Positions 51,400-58,683 of a DNA stretch of 64,000 bases are shown piece after piece; within the stretch, counting starts at the first letter, position 1; every line of letters starts with the position of its first letter. Origin of the DNA: Pseudomonas putida. Lineage in GTDB: Bacteria > Pseudomonadota > Gammaproteobacteria > Pseudomonadales > Pseudomonadaceae. A program made the position numbers and the translations under genes. The notes under the pieces are model-generated. The model worked only from the letters and a program-made list of their open reading frames with translations. It was not told where the DNA came from and made no database searches. Where the stretch lies: positions 295,965-359,964 of the forward strand of contig NZ_BSKJ01000007.1 of assembly GCF_030159595.1 (NCBI RefSeq). Direction: 5' to 3'.

Positions 51400-53295
51400 T
51401 CAACGCTGCGCGGTCTTGTTGTCCCAGCTCGGGATCTTGAACACCCAGAACGAACCACCCTGGGCCACCGGCTTGGTCAGCTCGGCCATGTCACCGCCCC
51501 ACAGCGGCACCGCGCCGCCGTAACCCACGGTCACGCCGATGTACTGCTCGCCATCCTGCTCCCAGGTGATCGGCGGCGAGACGATGCCGCTGCCGGTCTG
51601 GAACTTCCACAGCTCTTTGCCCGTCTTGGCGTCGAAGGCCTTGAAGAAGCCGTCGCCGGTGCCGGTGAACACCAGGTTGCCTTTGGTCGCCAGCACGCCG
51701 GCCCACAGTGGCAGGTGTTCCTTGTGCTCCCACACCACCTTGCCGGTGGTCGGGTTCATGGCCCGCAGGGTGCCGACGTGATCGTCGTACATGCGCTTGA
51801 TGCGGAAGCCCATGCCCAGGTACGCCGAGCCTTTCTTGTAGTTCACTTCCTCGGTCCAGTACTCCTCTTTCCACTGGTTGCCGGGGATGTAGAACAGGCC
51901 GGTGTCCTGGCTATAGGCCATGGGGTTCCAGTTCTTGCCACCCAGGAACGGCGGCGAGACTTCCACCGGCTTGCCCTTGGTTTCACCCGGCAGCGGTTTG
52001 GCCGGGCGCTGGCCAGGGTTTTCCACTGGGCGCCCGGTCTTCAGGTCGATATGGCTGGCCCAGGTGATGTTGTCGACGAAGGGGAAGGCGTTCTGCAGCT
52101 TGCCGTTGTTGCGGTCCACCACATAGAAGAAGCCGTTGCGGTCGGCGTGACCGGTAGCCTTGACCACCTTGCCGTCCTTGTCCTTGTAGTCGAACAGCAC
52201 CAGTTCGTTGTTGCCAGAGAAGTCCCAGGCATCGTTCGGCGTGTGCTGGTAGAACCACTTCACTTCGCCGGTGCTCGGGTCGACGCCGACCTGGCCAGAG
52301 GTATACAGGCTGTCGAAGTCATGCGGGTTGCCATCCTTCGATGTGCGTGCCCAGGTGTTCCACGGGCCAGGGTTGCCGGCGCCGACGATGATCGTGTTGG
52401 TCTCGGCATCGAAGCTGGCGCTTTGCCAAGGGGCACCGCCGCCGTGGCTCCAGGCCTCGACCTTGCCGGTTTCGGTGGTCGGGTCGTCTGGCCAGGATGG
52501 CGCCTTGACGTCGCCAGTCGGGGTGCTGTCCTTGCCGTTCAGGCGGCCCATGTGGCCCTCGACGAAGGGCCGCATCCACACTTCTTCGCCCGTGTCCGGG
52601 TCGCGGGCGAACAGCTGGCCTACCACGCCGAATTCATCGCCGGAGCTGCCATGAATCAGCAGCACCTTGCCGCTGGTCTTGTCTTTGATCAGCACCGGGG
52701 CGCCGGTCATGGTGTAGCCGGCACTGTGGTCGCCGAACTTCTTGTTCCACACCACCTTGCCGGTGTGTTTGTCGAGGGCGATAAGGCGGGCGTCGAGGGT
52801 GCCGAAGTAGATCTTGTCGCCGTAGATCGCCGCCCCGCGGTTGACCACGTCGCAGCACGGACGAATGTTGTCGGGCAGGCGGTGGTTGTAGGTCCACAGG
52901 CGTTTGCCTGTCTTGGCGTCGAGGGCGAATACCCGCGAATACGAGCCGGTGACGTAGACCACGCCGTCGCTGACGATGGCCTGGGATTCCTGGCCGCGCT
53001 GCTTCTCGTCGCCGAAGGAGTAAGACCAGGCCGGCGTGAGCTTGAACACGTTCTGGTCATTGACCTGGGCCAGCGGGCTCCAGCGCTGGGCGTTGGTGCC
53101 CATGCCGTACTGCAACACGTCCTTTGTGGTCAGGTGATCGTTGGCAATGTCTTCCCAGGTGACGTTCTTGCTGGCAGGTGCCGCTGGGGTTGTGGCCGCG
53201 ATGGCCGCGTTGCTCAGGGCCAGGCTACCTGCCAGCAGCAGGGCCCGCACGCTGAGGGCCAGAGGGGAAAGGGCGGGTAGCGATCTTATTGTCAT
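51400..53295 (-). CDS. pedE: PedE-type calcium-dependent PQQ alcohol dehydrogenase
   Basis: 631 residues from ATG 53295, signal peptide ending near AIAA-TT. An eight-bladed PQQ propeller with tryptophan-docking repeats (NVFKLTPAWSYSFGDEKQRG; GKVVWEHKEHLPLWAGVLAT), the vicinal disulfide NIRPCCDVVNRG that stacks on PQQ, and the catalytic Asp358 in NDAWDFSGNNE. The residue two after it is Ser360, the calcium-type state. Located in the periplasm, it oxidises primary and aromatic alcohols and passes electrons to PedF. It is divergent from pedF, with a shared 253-bp region holding two kinds of regulatory motif. Confidence 0.95.
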   Translation of the reverse strand: MTIRSLPALSPLALSVRALLLAGSLALSNAAIAATTPAAPASKNVTWEDIANDHLTTKDVLQYGMGTNAQRWSPLAQVNDQNVFKLTPAWSYSFGDEKQRGQESQAIVSDGVVYVTGSYSRVFALDAKTGKRLWTYNHRLPDNIRPCCDVVNRGAAIYGDKIYFGTLDARLIALDKHTGKVVWNKKFGDHSAGYTMTGAPVLIKDKTSGKVLLIHGSSGDEFGVVGQLFARDPDTGEEVWMRPFVEGHMGRLNGKDSTPTGDVKAPSWPDDPTTETGKVEAWSHGGGAPWQSASFDAETNTIIVGAGNPGPWNTWARTSKDGNPHDFDSLYTSGQVGVDPSTGEVKWFYQHTPNDAWDFSGNNELVLFDYKDKDGKVVKATGHADRNGFFYVVDRNNGKLQNAFPFVDNITWASHIDLKTGRPVENPGQRPAKPLPGETKGKPVEVSPPFLGGKNWNPMAYSQDTGLFYIPGNQWKEEYWTEEVNYKKGSAYLGMGFRIKRMYDDHVGTLRAMNPTTGKVVWEHKEHLPLWAGVLATKGNLVFTGTGDGFFKAFDAKTGKELWKFQTGSGIVSPPITWEQDGEQYIGVTVGYGGAVPLWGGDMAELTKPVAQGGSFWVFKIPSWDNKTAQR

Positions 53296-53359
53296 GGTTG
53301 CAGTTCCCTGTGGAGTTTTGGCCTGCACAGGGTGAGGTGAGGCAGCCGTGGCCGGATAC

Positions 53360-53394
53360 GGAAAATATCCCGCCGATGCCGGGAATAGTTCCCG
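53360..53394 (-). promoter_or_regulatory. CGGGA/TCCCG array upstream of pedE
   Basis: On the minus strand: CGGGAACTATTCCCG (perfect inverted repeat with a 3-base spacer), then GGCATCGGCGGGATATTTTC. The blocks ATTCCCGGCA, CGGGA/CCGGGA and ATTTTCC recur in the same order only at pedH (56695-56734), so this is a likely operator for the metal switch. Confidence 0.65.
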
Positions 53395-53427
53395 AGCGGC
53401 ACCTCAATTGGCCCTTCGCCACAAGCC

Positions 53428-53473
53428 CTACTACCAAGGGAGTAAGGCCCGGCCACCAAAGCAGCATTCGGCC
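53428..53473 (+). promoter_or_regulatory. ped-type two-part motif upstream of pedF
   Basis: CTACTACCAAGGGAGTAAGG followed by CACCAAAGCAGCATTCGGCC. CTACTAC to GCATTCG is 36 bases start to start, and the two CCAA copies are 22 bases apart. It ends 76 bases before the pedF ATG. Confidence 0.7.
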
Positions 53474-53548
53474 GTCTGCGGGCTGTTTTTATGATGGCGA
53501 CACGGCCTCTGTGGTTGAGGCTTTGCGTGCAATGGTGAGGGCATAACA

Positions 53549-54010
53549 ATGACAACAAAACGCAATGTGTTGCTGGCTACAGGGCTGCTGGCTGCGGCTG
53601 TGCTGAGCGGTACGGCCTGGGCCCATGGCAACGTGGTGCCCCAGGCGGTGGAGACCAAGGGCCTGACCCCGATCAAGGACGCCGGCGTAAGTGTGGACGG
53701 CGATGGCTGGGCGGCGGTCAACCCCTACCGTACTTCACCCGAGCACGACAAGGCCGTGGAAATCGGCGCCTCGGCCTACAACCAGAATTGCGCCGCCTGC
53801 CATGGCCTGGAAGCCAAATCCGGGGGGATTGCCCCCGACCTGCGCATGCTCGATGTCGGTGACGCCGGCGATGAATGGTTTGTCGAGCGGGTGCGCCATG
53901 GGGCGGTTCGCGACGGCCGCGTGTACATGCCGAAGATGGCCGACTACCTGAGCCAGGAAGCCCTGTGGGCGGTGCGTACCTATCTGGACAGCGTGCACGT
54001 CGAGGAGTGA
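53549..54010 (+). CDS. pedF: PedF-type cytochrome c (c550)
   Basis: 153 residues with a signal peptide (LLAAAVLSGTAWA-HG). One haem c site NCAACHG (about residues 74-80), and a distal Met in YMPKMADYLS. It accepts electrons from the periplasmic quinoprotein alcohol dehydrogenases and feeds the respiratory chain. The family is the ExaB/XoxG-like cytochrome class. Divergent from pedE and followed within 5 bases by the MoxJ-like gene. Confidence 0.92.
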   Translation: MTTKRNVLLATGLLAAAVLSGTAWAHGNVVPQAVETKGLTPIKDAGVSVDGDGWAAVNPYRTSPEHDKAVEIGASAYNQNCAACHGLEAKSGGIAPDLRMLDVGDAGDEWFVERVRHGAVRDGRVYMPKMADYLSQEALWAVRTYLDSVHVEE

Positions 54011-54015
54011 CGGCC

Positions 54016-54891
54016 ATGCGTCTGTGGGCGGTGCTGTTGAGTGGCCTGCTGCTGTGTTGCGCAGCAGCCCAGGCGCAGGTGCGCAACTATGACGCGATCA
54101 TCGCTGCCGGCGAGTTGAAGGTGGCGGTGTACAAGGATTTCGCCCCCTACAGTTTCGAAGATCACGGCAAGCCCCGGGGTGTCGATGTGGAGTTGGCGCA
54201 GGCCCTGGCCACGGCCTTGGGGGTGCGCCTGCAACTGATCTGGGCGCCGCCCGGGGAAAAGCTCGACGATGACCTGCGCGACTACATCTGGCGCGGCAGC
54301 CCGTTGCGCCACCAGCAGTTGGCCGACCTGATGATGCGGGTGCCTTATGACCACGACTATGCGCAGAAGCGCAACGAGGTGGGCGAGCTGGAAAACGGCC
54401 AGGTGGTGATGTTCGGCCCTTATCAGGAGGAACGCTGGCAGGTCGCGTACGACCGCCGTCGCCTGGCGTCGGTGGCGAGTGTGGCGGTGTTCCAGCAGCA
54501 CCCCATCGGGGTAGAGGTAGACAGCGTGCCGTCGTTCTACCTGACGTCGGTATTCAACGGCATGCTCAGTGCCAAAACCCATCACTACCCTGGCGTGCAA
54601 CAGGCGTTCGGTGCCATGCAGGCCGGTCAGGTGGACGCTGTCATGGCGATGCGCGGCGAAATCGACTGGCAAATGCACCAGGCTGCCGACCCGCAACTGG
54701 CACTCGCGGAAAACGCTTACCCCAACCTGGGCAAGCAGGCCTGGGAAATCGGCATGGCGGTGCATGAAAGCAACCGCCAGTTGGCCTATGCCGTGGAGGA
54801 AGCCCTTGAAGCGATGATCCGCGACGGCCGGCTCAAGGCCATGTATGCCGCTTACGGCCTGCGTTACGAGGTCCCGGAGATGTATCAATAG
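54016..54891 (+). CDS. MoxJ/XoxJ-like periplasmic binding protein of the quinoprotein system
   Basis: 291 residues with a signal peptide (GLLLCCAAAQA-QV). SBP family 3 fold: GELKVAVYKDFAPYSFEDHG, then GVDVELAQALATALGVRLQL. Proteins of this type (MoxJ/XoxJ) are thought to help activate the dehydrogenase rather than feed a transporter, and no permease gene follows. The stop is 9 bases before the SoxYZ-like gene, so it belongs to the pedF operon. Confidence 0.86.
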   Translation: MRLWAVLLSGLLLCCAAAQAQVRNYDAIIAAGELKVAVYKDFAPYSFEDHGKPRGVDVELAQALATALGVRLQLIWAPPGEKLDDDLRDYIWRGSPLRHQQLADLMMRVPYDHDYAQKRNEVGELENGQVVMFGPYQEERWQVAYDRRRLASVASVAVFQQHPIGVEVDSVPSFYLTSVFNGMLSAKTHHYPGVQQAFGAMQAGQVDAVMAMRGEIDWQMHQAADPQLALAENAYPNLGKQAWEIGMAVHESNRQLAYAVEEALEAMIRDGRLKAMYAAYGLRYEVPEMYQ

Positions 54892-54900
54892 GAGCAGGCC

Positions 54901-55662
54901 ATGAACTGGCGAGCGACTTTTTTGCTGGCCTGCTGGATGCCTTGTGCAGCCTTGGCTGCCACGCAAGGTACCCAAACAGACCCGGTACCCTCGGTAATGT
55001 GGGACTTCTACCACAAGCAGTTGCTGGGGCAGGCCGCATTCGTCTTCGATGACCGGGTCAAGCTGCTGGCGCCGCCGTTTGCCGAAGACGCACGCCAGGT
55101 GCCACTGGAGATCGATGCCCGGGCGTTCTCTGGCGATGTGGTGCGTATCATCGCCTGGGCGGAACTGAACCCTTTGCCGCGCATTGTCGATTTCCAGCCC
55201 GGCGAGCGGGTGCTGCCCTGGTTGTCGATCCGTATCCGCATCGAGCAGGCCACGCCGCTGCGCGCTGCTGTGCAGACGCGCGATGGCCTGTGGCATGTCG
55301 GCTCGACCTTGATCGACGCGGCGGGTGGTGGTTGTACCGCGCCGAGTGTGGTGCGCACTCAACCCGGCTGGGAGGAACACCTGGGTGAGGTGCTGGGAGG
55401 GCGTTACCCACGCGGCGATGCCAGCCGTTTGCGCGTGCAGGTGGCCCACCCGATGGATAACGGCCTGGTCAGCGGTATTCCCGAGTTCTTCCTCAACCAT
55501 GCCGAGTTGCAAGACGCGGACGGCCAGCGCCTGGCCAGCCTTGAGCTGTACCCGGCGGTCAGCGAAAACCCAAACCTGGGCTTCGATATACAGGGTGCCG
55601 GGCCGACCCGGTTGATGTTGCAGGACAACAGCGGCAACCAGTTCGAGGCGGCGGTGCCCTAA
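54901..55662 (+). CDS. Quinoprotein-associated SoxYZ-like carrier protein
   Basis: 253 residues with a signal peptide (ATFLLACWMPCAALA-AT). An N-terminal SoxY-like half ends in the loop IDAAGGGCTAPSVVR, whose cysteine (about residue 144) corresponds to the sulfur-carrying swinging arm of SoxY. A SoxZ-like half follows (VQVAHPMDNGLVSG, the hallmark HPM). This fused SoxYZ relative is found with PQQ dehydrogenases and a metallohydrolase partner, here the next gene. Its cargo in alcohol oxidation is unknown. Confidence 0.88.
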   Translation: MNWRATFLLACWMPCAALAATQGTQTDPVPSVMWDFYHKQLLGQAAFVFDDRVKLLAPPFAEDARQVPLEIDARAFSGDVVRIIAWAELNPLPRIVDFQPGERVLPWLSIRIRIEQATPLRAAVQTRDGLWHVGSTLIDAAGGGCTAPSVVRTQPGWEEHLGEVLGGRYPRGDASRLRVQVAHPMDNGLVSGIPEFFLNHAELQDADGQRLASLELYPAVSENPNLGFDIQGAGPTRLMLQDNSGNQFEAAVP

Positions 55663-55700
55663 GTGCGTTGCCTGACTTTCCCCTGACCAGAGGCGCCTGT

Positions 55701-56657
55701 ATGCGTTGGATACCGCTGTTGCTGCTGTGCCTGGGCCTGCCGGCCTGGGCTGATCTGGACTATCGGCTTACACCTCGGCAAATAGCGGCAGATACCTGGC
55801 TACTGGAAGGCAGCACCGACAATTTCGCCAAGAGCAACGGCGGCAATATCGTCAACACCGCGTTCATCGTCACTGACAGCGGCGTGGTGGTGATCGACAG
55901 CGGCCCCTCGAAGCGCTACGGCGAAGCGCTGCGCCAGGCCATCGCCGCCACCACCGACAAGCCGGTGCTGGAGGTGCTGCTGACCCATCATCACCCCGAC
56001 CATGTGCTGGGCAATCAGGCCTTCACCGATGTGCCTATCGGCGCCCTGGCCGGCACCGGTGATTTGTTGCGCCAGCAAGGCGAGGCCATGGCCGAGAACA
56101 TGTACCGCCTGGTCGGCGACTGGATGCGTGGCACCGAGGTGGTGCTGCCAACCCGGGTGCTGGAGGCGGGTGTTCACGAGGTTGGCGGGCACCGGCTGCG
56201 GCTGCTGGCGCTGGGCGGGCATACCGGCGCCGACCTGGCGATTCTGGATGAAACGACCGGCGTGCTGTTCGCCGGCGACCTGGTGTTCTACGAACGTGCC
56301 CTGACCACACCCAACAGCCCGGGGCTGGATGTGTGGCTCAAGGACCTGGACACCTTGCAAGCGCTGCCCTGGAAGCAACTGGTGCCCGGGCACGGCCCGG
56401 TCGCCAGCGATGCCAGGCCCTTTTCTCAGATGCGCGACTACCTGGGCTGGCTGGACGGCCTGATGCGCGACGGCGCAGCGCGTGGTGATGACATGGCAGA
56501 AATGATCCGCAGCCCCATCCCCGAGCGCTTTGCCGGTATCAGCCTGACCCGTTACGAGTTGATTCGCAGCGTTAGCCACCTGTATCCGCGTTATGAGCGT
56601 CAGCGTTTACAGCGCGTTGATGGCGAACCGTCCTCCAGCCCTGTACCAAGGAACTAG
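55701..56657 (+). CDS. Quinoprotein relay system zinc metallohydrolase (MBL fold, SoxH-like)
   Basis: 318 residues with a signal peptide (LLLLCLGLPAWA-DL). Metallo-beta-lactamase motif LTHHHPDHVLGN (about residues 99-110), later metal ligands in GGHTGAD, LFAGDLVFY and VPGHGPV. SoxH-type hydrolases sit beside SoxYZ-like carriers and may release something from the carrier cysteine. ATG 55701 fits the signal peptide; an upstream in-frame start would add 11 odd residues. The last gene of the pedF operon; its 3' end overlaps a degenerate ped motif for pedH. Confidence 0.87.
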   Translation: MRWIPLLLLCLGLPAWADLDYRLTPRQIAADTWLLEGSTDNFAKSNGGNIVNTAFIVTDSGVVVIDSGPSKRYGEALRQAIAATTDKPVLEVLLTHHHPDHVLGNQAFTDVPIGALAGTGDLLRQQGEAMAENMYRLVGDWMRGTEVVLPTRVLEAGVHEVGGHRLRLLALGGHTGADLAILDETTGVLFAGDLVFYERALTTPNSPGLDVWLKDLDTLQALPWKQLVPGHGPVASDARPFSQMRDYLGWLDGLMRDGAARGDDMAEMIRSPIPERFAGISLTRYELIRSVSHLYPRYERQRLQRVDGEPSSSPVPRN

Positions 56658-56681
56658 AAATCTCCGCACTGCGGGCAATTG
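56643..56681 (+). promoter_or_regulatory. Degenerate ped-type motif upstream of pedH
   Basis: GTACCAAGGAACTAG overlaps the end of the metallohydrolase gene; GCAATTG follows about 31 bases later, in place of GCATTCG. It is the weakest member of the set. Confidence 0.35.
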
Positions 56682-56694
56682 TTGGCAACCGGGT

Positions 56695-56734
56695 CGGGAC
56701 CAAGAATTCCCGGCACACCGGGAAATTTTCCCGG
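56695..56734 (+). promoter_or_regulatory. CGGGA/TCCCG array upstream of pedH
   Basis: CGGGACCAAGAATTCCCGG, then CACACCGGGAAATTTTCCCG. It includes a perfect 17-base palindrome centred on 56726 and can form alternative hairpins. The same ordered blocks occur upstream of pedE. It ends about 29 bases before the pedH ATG, so it may overlap the promoter or the leader RNA. Confidence 0.65.
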
Positions 56735-56762
56735 ATACAACAAAAAACCAAAGGTAGCCGTC

Positions 56763-58550
56763 ATGACCCGATCCCCGCGTCGCCCCTTGTTCGCCATGAG
56801 CCTGGTGCTCAGCGCCATGCTGCTTGCCGGCGCGGCTCACGCCGCTGTCAGCAATGAAGAAATCCTTCAGGACCCGAAGAACCCGCAGCAGATCGTGACC
56901 AATGGCCTGGGTGTGCAGGGCCAGCGTTACAGCCCGCTGGACCTGCTCAATGCCAACAACGTCAAGGAACTGCGCCCGGTCTGGGCGTTCTCCTTTGGCG
57001 GTGAGAAGCAGCGCGGCCAGCAGGCCCAGCCGCTGATCAAGGACGGGGTGATGTACCTGACCGGCTCTTACTCGCGCGTGTTCGCTGTGGACGCCCGCAC
57101 CGGCAAGAAACTGTGGCAGTACGATGCGCGCCTGCCGGATGACATCCGCCCGTGCTGCGATGTGATCAACCGGGGTGTGGCGTTGTACGGCGACCTGGTG
57201 TTCTTCGGCACCCTGGACGCCAAGCTGGTGGCTTTGAACAAGGACACCGGCAAGGTGGTGTGGAGCAAGAAGGTGGCTGACCACAAGGAAGGCTATTCCA
57301 TCAGTGCCGCGCCCATGATCGTCAACGGCAAGTTGATCACCGGCGTTGCGGGTGGCGAGTTCGGCGTGGTGGGCAAGATCCAGGCCTACAACCCGGAGAA
57401 CGGCGAGCTGCTGTGGATGCGCCCTACCGTGGAAGGGCACATGGGCTATGTGTACAAGGACGGCAAGGCCATCGAAAACGGTATTTCCGGCGGCGAGGCG
57501 GGCAAGACCTGGCCAGGTGACCTGTGGAAGACCGGCGGCGCTGCGCCCTGGTTGGGCGGTTACTACGACCCGGAAACCAACTTGATCCTGTTCGGCACCG
57601 GCAACCCGGCGCCATGGAACTCGCACCTGCGCCCTGGTGACAACCTGTATTCCTCGTCGCGCCTGGCGCTGAACCCGGATGACGGCACCATCAAGTGGCA
57701 CTTCCAGAGCACGCCTCATGACGGCTGGGACTTCGACGGCGTCAACGAGCTGATCTCGTTCAACTACAAGGACGGTGGCAAAGAGGTGAAAGCTGCCGCC
57801 ACCGCCGACCGCAACGGCTTCTTCTATGTACTGGACCGCACCAACGGCAAGTTCATCCGTGGTTTCCCCTTCGTCGACAAGATCACCTGGGCCACCGGCC
57901 TGGACAAGGACGGACGGCCGATCTACAACGAAGCCAGCCGTCCGGGCGCACCGGGTAGCGAGGCCAAAGGCAGTTCGGTGTTTGTCGCGCCGGCGTTCCT
58001 CGGCGCCAAGAACTGGATGCCGATGGCCTACAACAAGGACACCGGGCTGTTCTATGTACCGTCCAACGAGTGGGGTATGGACATCTGGAACGAAGGCATT
58101 GCCTACAAGAAGGGCGCGGCGTTCCTCGGTGCCGGCTTCACCATCAAGCCGCTCAACGAAGACTACATTGGCGTGCTGCGTGCCATCGACCCGATCAGTG
58201 GCAAGGAAGTGTGGCGTCACAAGAACTACGCGCCGCTGTGGGGCGGGGTGCTGACCACCAAGGGCAACCTGGTGTTCACCGGTACGCCAGAAGGCTTCCT
58301 GCAGGCCTTCAATGCCAAGACCGGCGACAAGGTCTGGGAATTCCAGACCGGCTCAGGCGTGCTCGGTTCGCCCGTGACCTGGGAAATGGACGGCGAACAA
58401 TATGTGTCGGTGGTCTCCGGCTGGGGCGGCGCGGTACCGCTGTGGGGCGGCGAAGTGGCCAAGCGGGTCAAGGACTTCAACCAGGGCGGCATGCTCTGGA
58501 CGTTCAAGCTGCCTAAGCAACTGCAGCAAACGGCAAGCGCCAAGCCGTAA
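56763..58550 (+). CDS. pedH: PedH-type lanthanide-dependent PQQ alcohol dehydrogenase
   Basis: 595 residues, signal peptide ending near AHA-AV (residue 26). PQQ propeller repeats (GKEVWRHKNYAPLWGGVLTT), the vicinal disulfide IRPCCDVINRG, and HDGWDFDGVNE with catalytic Asp323 and the extra Asp325. The Asp-x-Asp pair is the marker of lanthanide-dependent quinoproteins such as XoxF, in contrast to Ser in PedE. Periplasmic, same substrate range as PedE, electrons to PedF. It has its own promoter region with the CGGGA/TCCCG array and is followed by an intrinsic terminator. Confidence 0.96.
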   Translation: MTRSPRRPLFAMSLVLSAMLLAGAAHAAVSNEEILQDPKNPQQIVTNGLGVQGQRYSPLDLLNANNVKELRPVWAFSFGGEKQRGQQAQPLIKDGVMYLTGSYSRVFAVDARTGKKLWQYDARLPDDIRPCCDVINRGVALYGDLVFFGTLDAKLVALNKDTGKVVWSKKVADHKEGYSISAAPMIVNGKLITGVAGGEFGVVGKIQAYNPENGELLWMRPTVEGHMGYVYKDGKAIENGISGGEAGKTWPGDLWKTGGAAPWLGGYYDPETNLILFGTGNPAPWNSHLRPGDNLYSSSRLALNPDDGTIKWHFQSTPHDGWDFDGVNELISFNYKDGGKEVKAAATADRNGFFYVLDRTNGKFIRGFPFVDKITWATGLDKDGRPIYNEASRPGAPGSEAKGSSVFVAPAFLGAKNWMPMAYNKDTGLFYVPSNEWGMDIWNEGIAYKKGAAFLGAGFTIKPLNEDYIGVLRAIDPISGKEVWRHKNYAPLWGGVLTTKGNLVFTGTPEGFLQAFNAKTGDKVWEFQTGSGVLGSPVTWEMDGEQYVSVVSGWGGAVPLWGGEVAKRVKDFNQGGMLWTFKLPKQLQQTASAKP

Positions 58551-58567
58551 GGCCGCAGCCCTGCCAC

Positions 58568-58610
58568 CTACTACCAAATGACGAGCGCCCCGCTGCCAAC
58601 GATGCATTCG
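58568..58610 (+). promoter_or_regulatory. ped-type two-part motif upstream of pedI
   Basis: CTACTACCAAATGACGAG, then CCAACGATGCATTCGCC. CTACTAC to GCATTCG is exactly 36 bases, and the CCAA copies are 22 bases apart, as at pedF. The second half lies in the loop of the pedH terminator. It ends 74 bases before the pedI ATG. Confidence 0.65.
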
Positions 58611-58630
58611 CCTGGCACGCGGGGCTTTTT
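58587..58630 (+). terminator. Intrinsic terminator of pedH
   Basis: GCCCCGCTGCCA pairs with TGGCACGCGGGGC (one bulged C) and is followed by TTTTT. A good rho-independent terminator, starting 37 bases after the pedH stop. Confidence 0.85.
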
Positions 58631-58683
58631 ACCATCGCTGCATCGCCTGTCGCTGGACAGGCATCGACCCGCAGAGGCTCAGC

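Noticed and set aside
51349..53280. 643-codon open frame antisense to pedE
   Set aside because: Shadow of a conserved quinoprotein; no signal peptide, motif or ribosome-binding site. The same holds for the frames antisense to pedH and pedI (56607-58220, 58513-60273).
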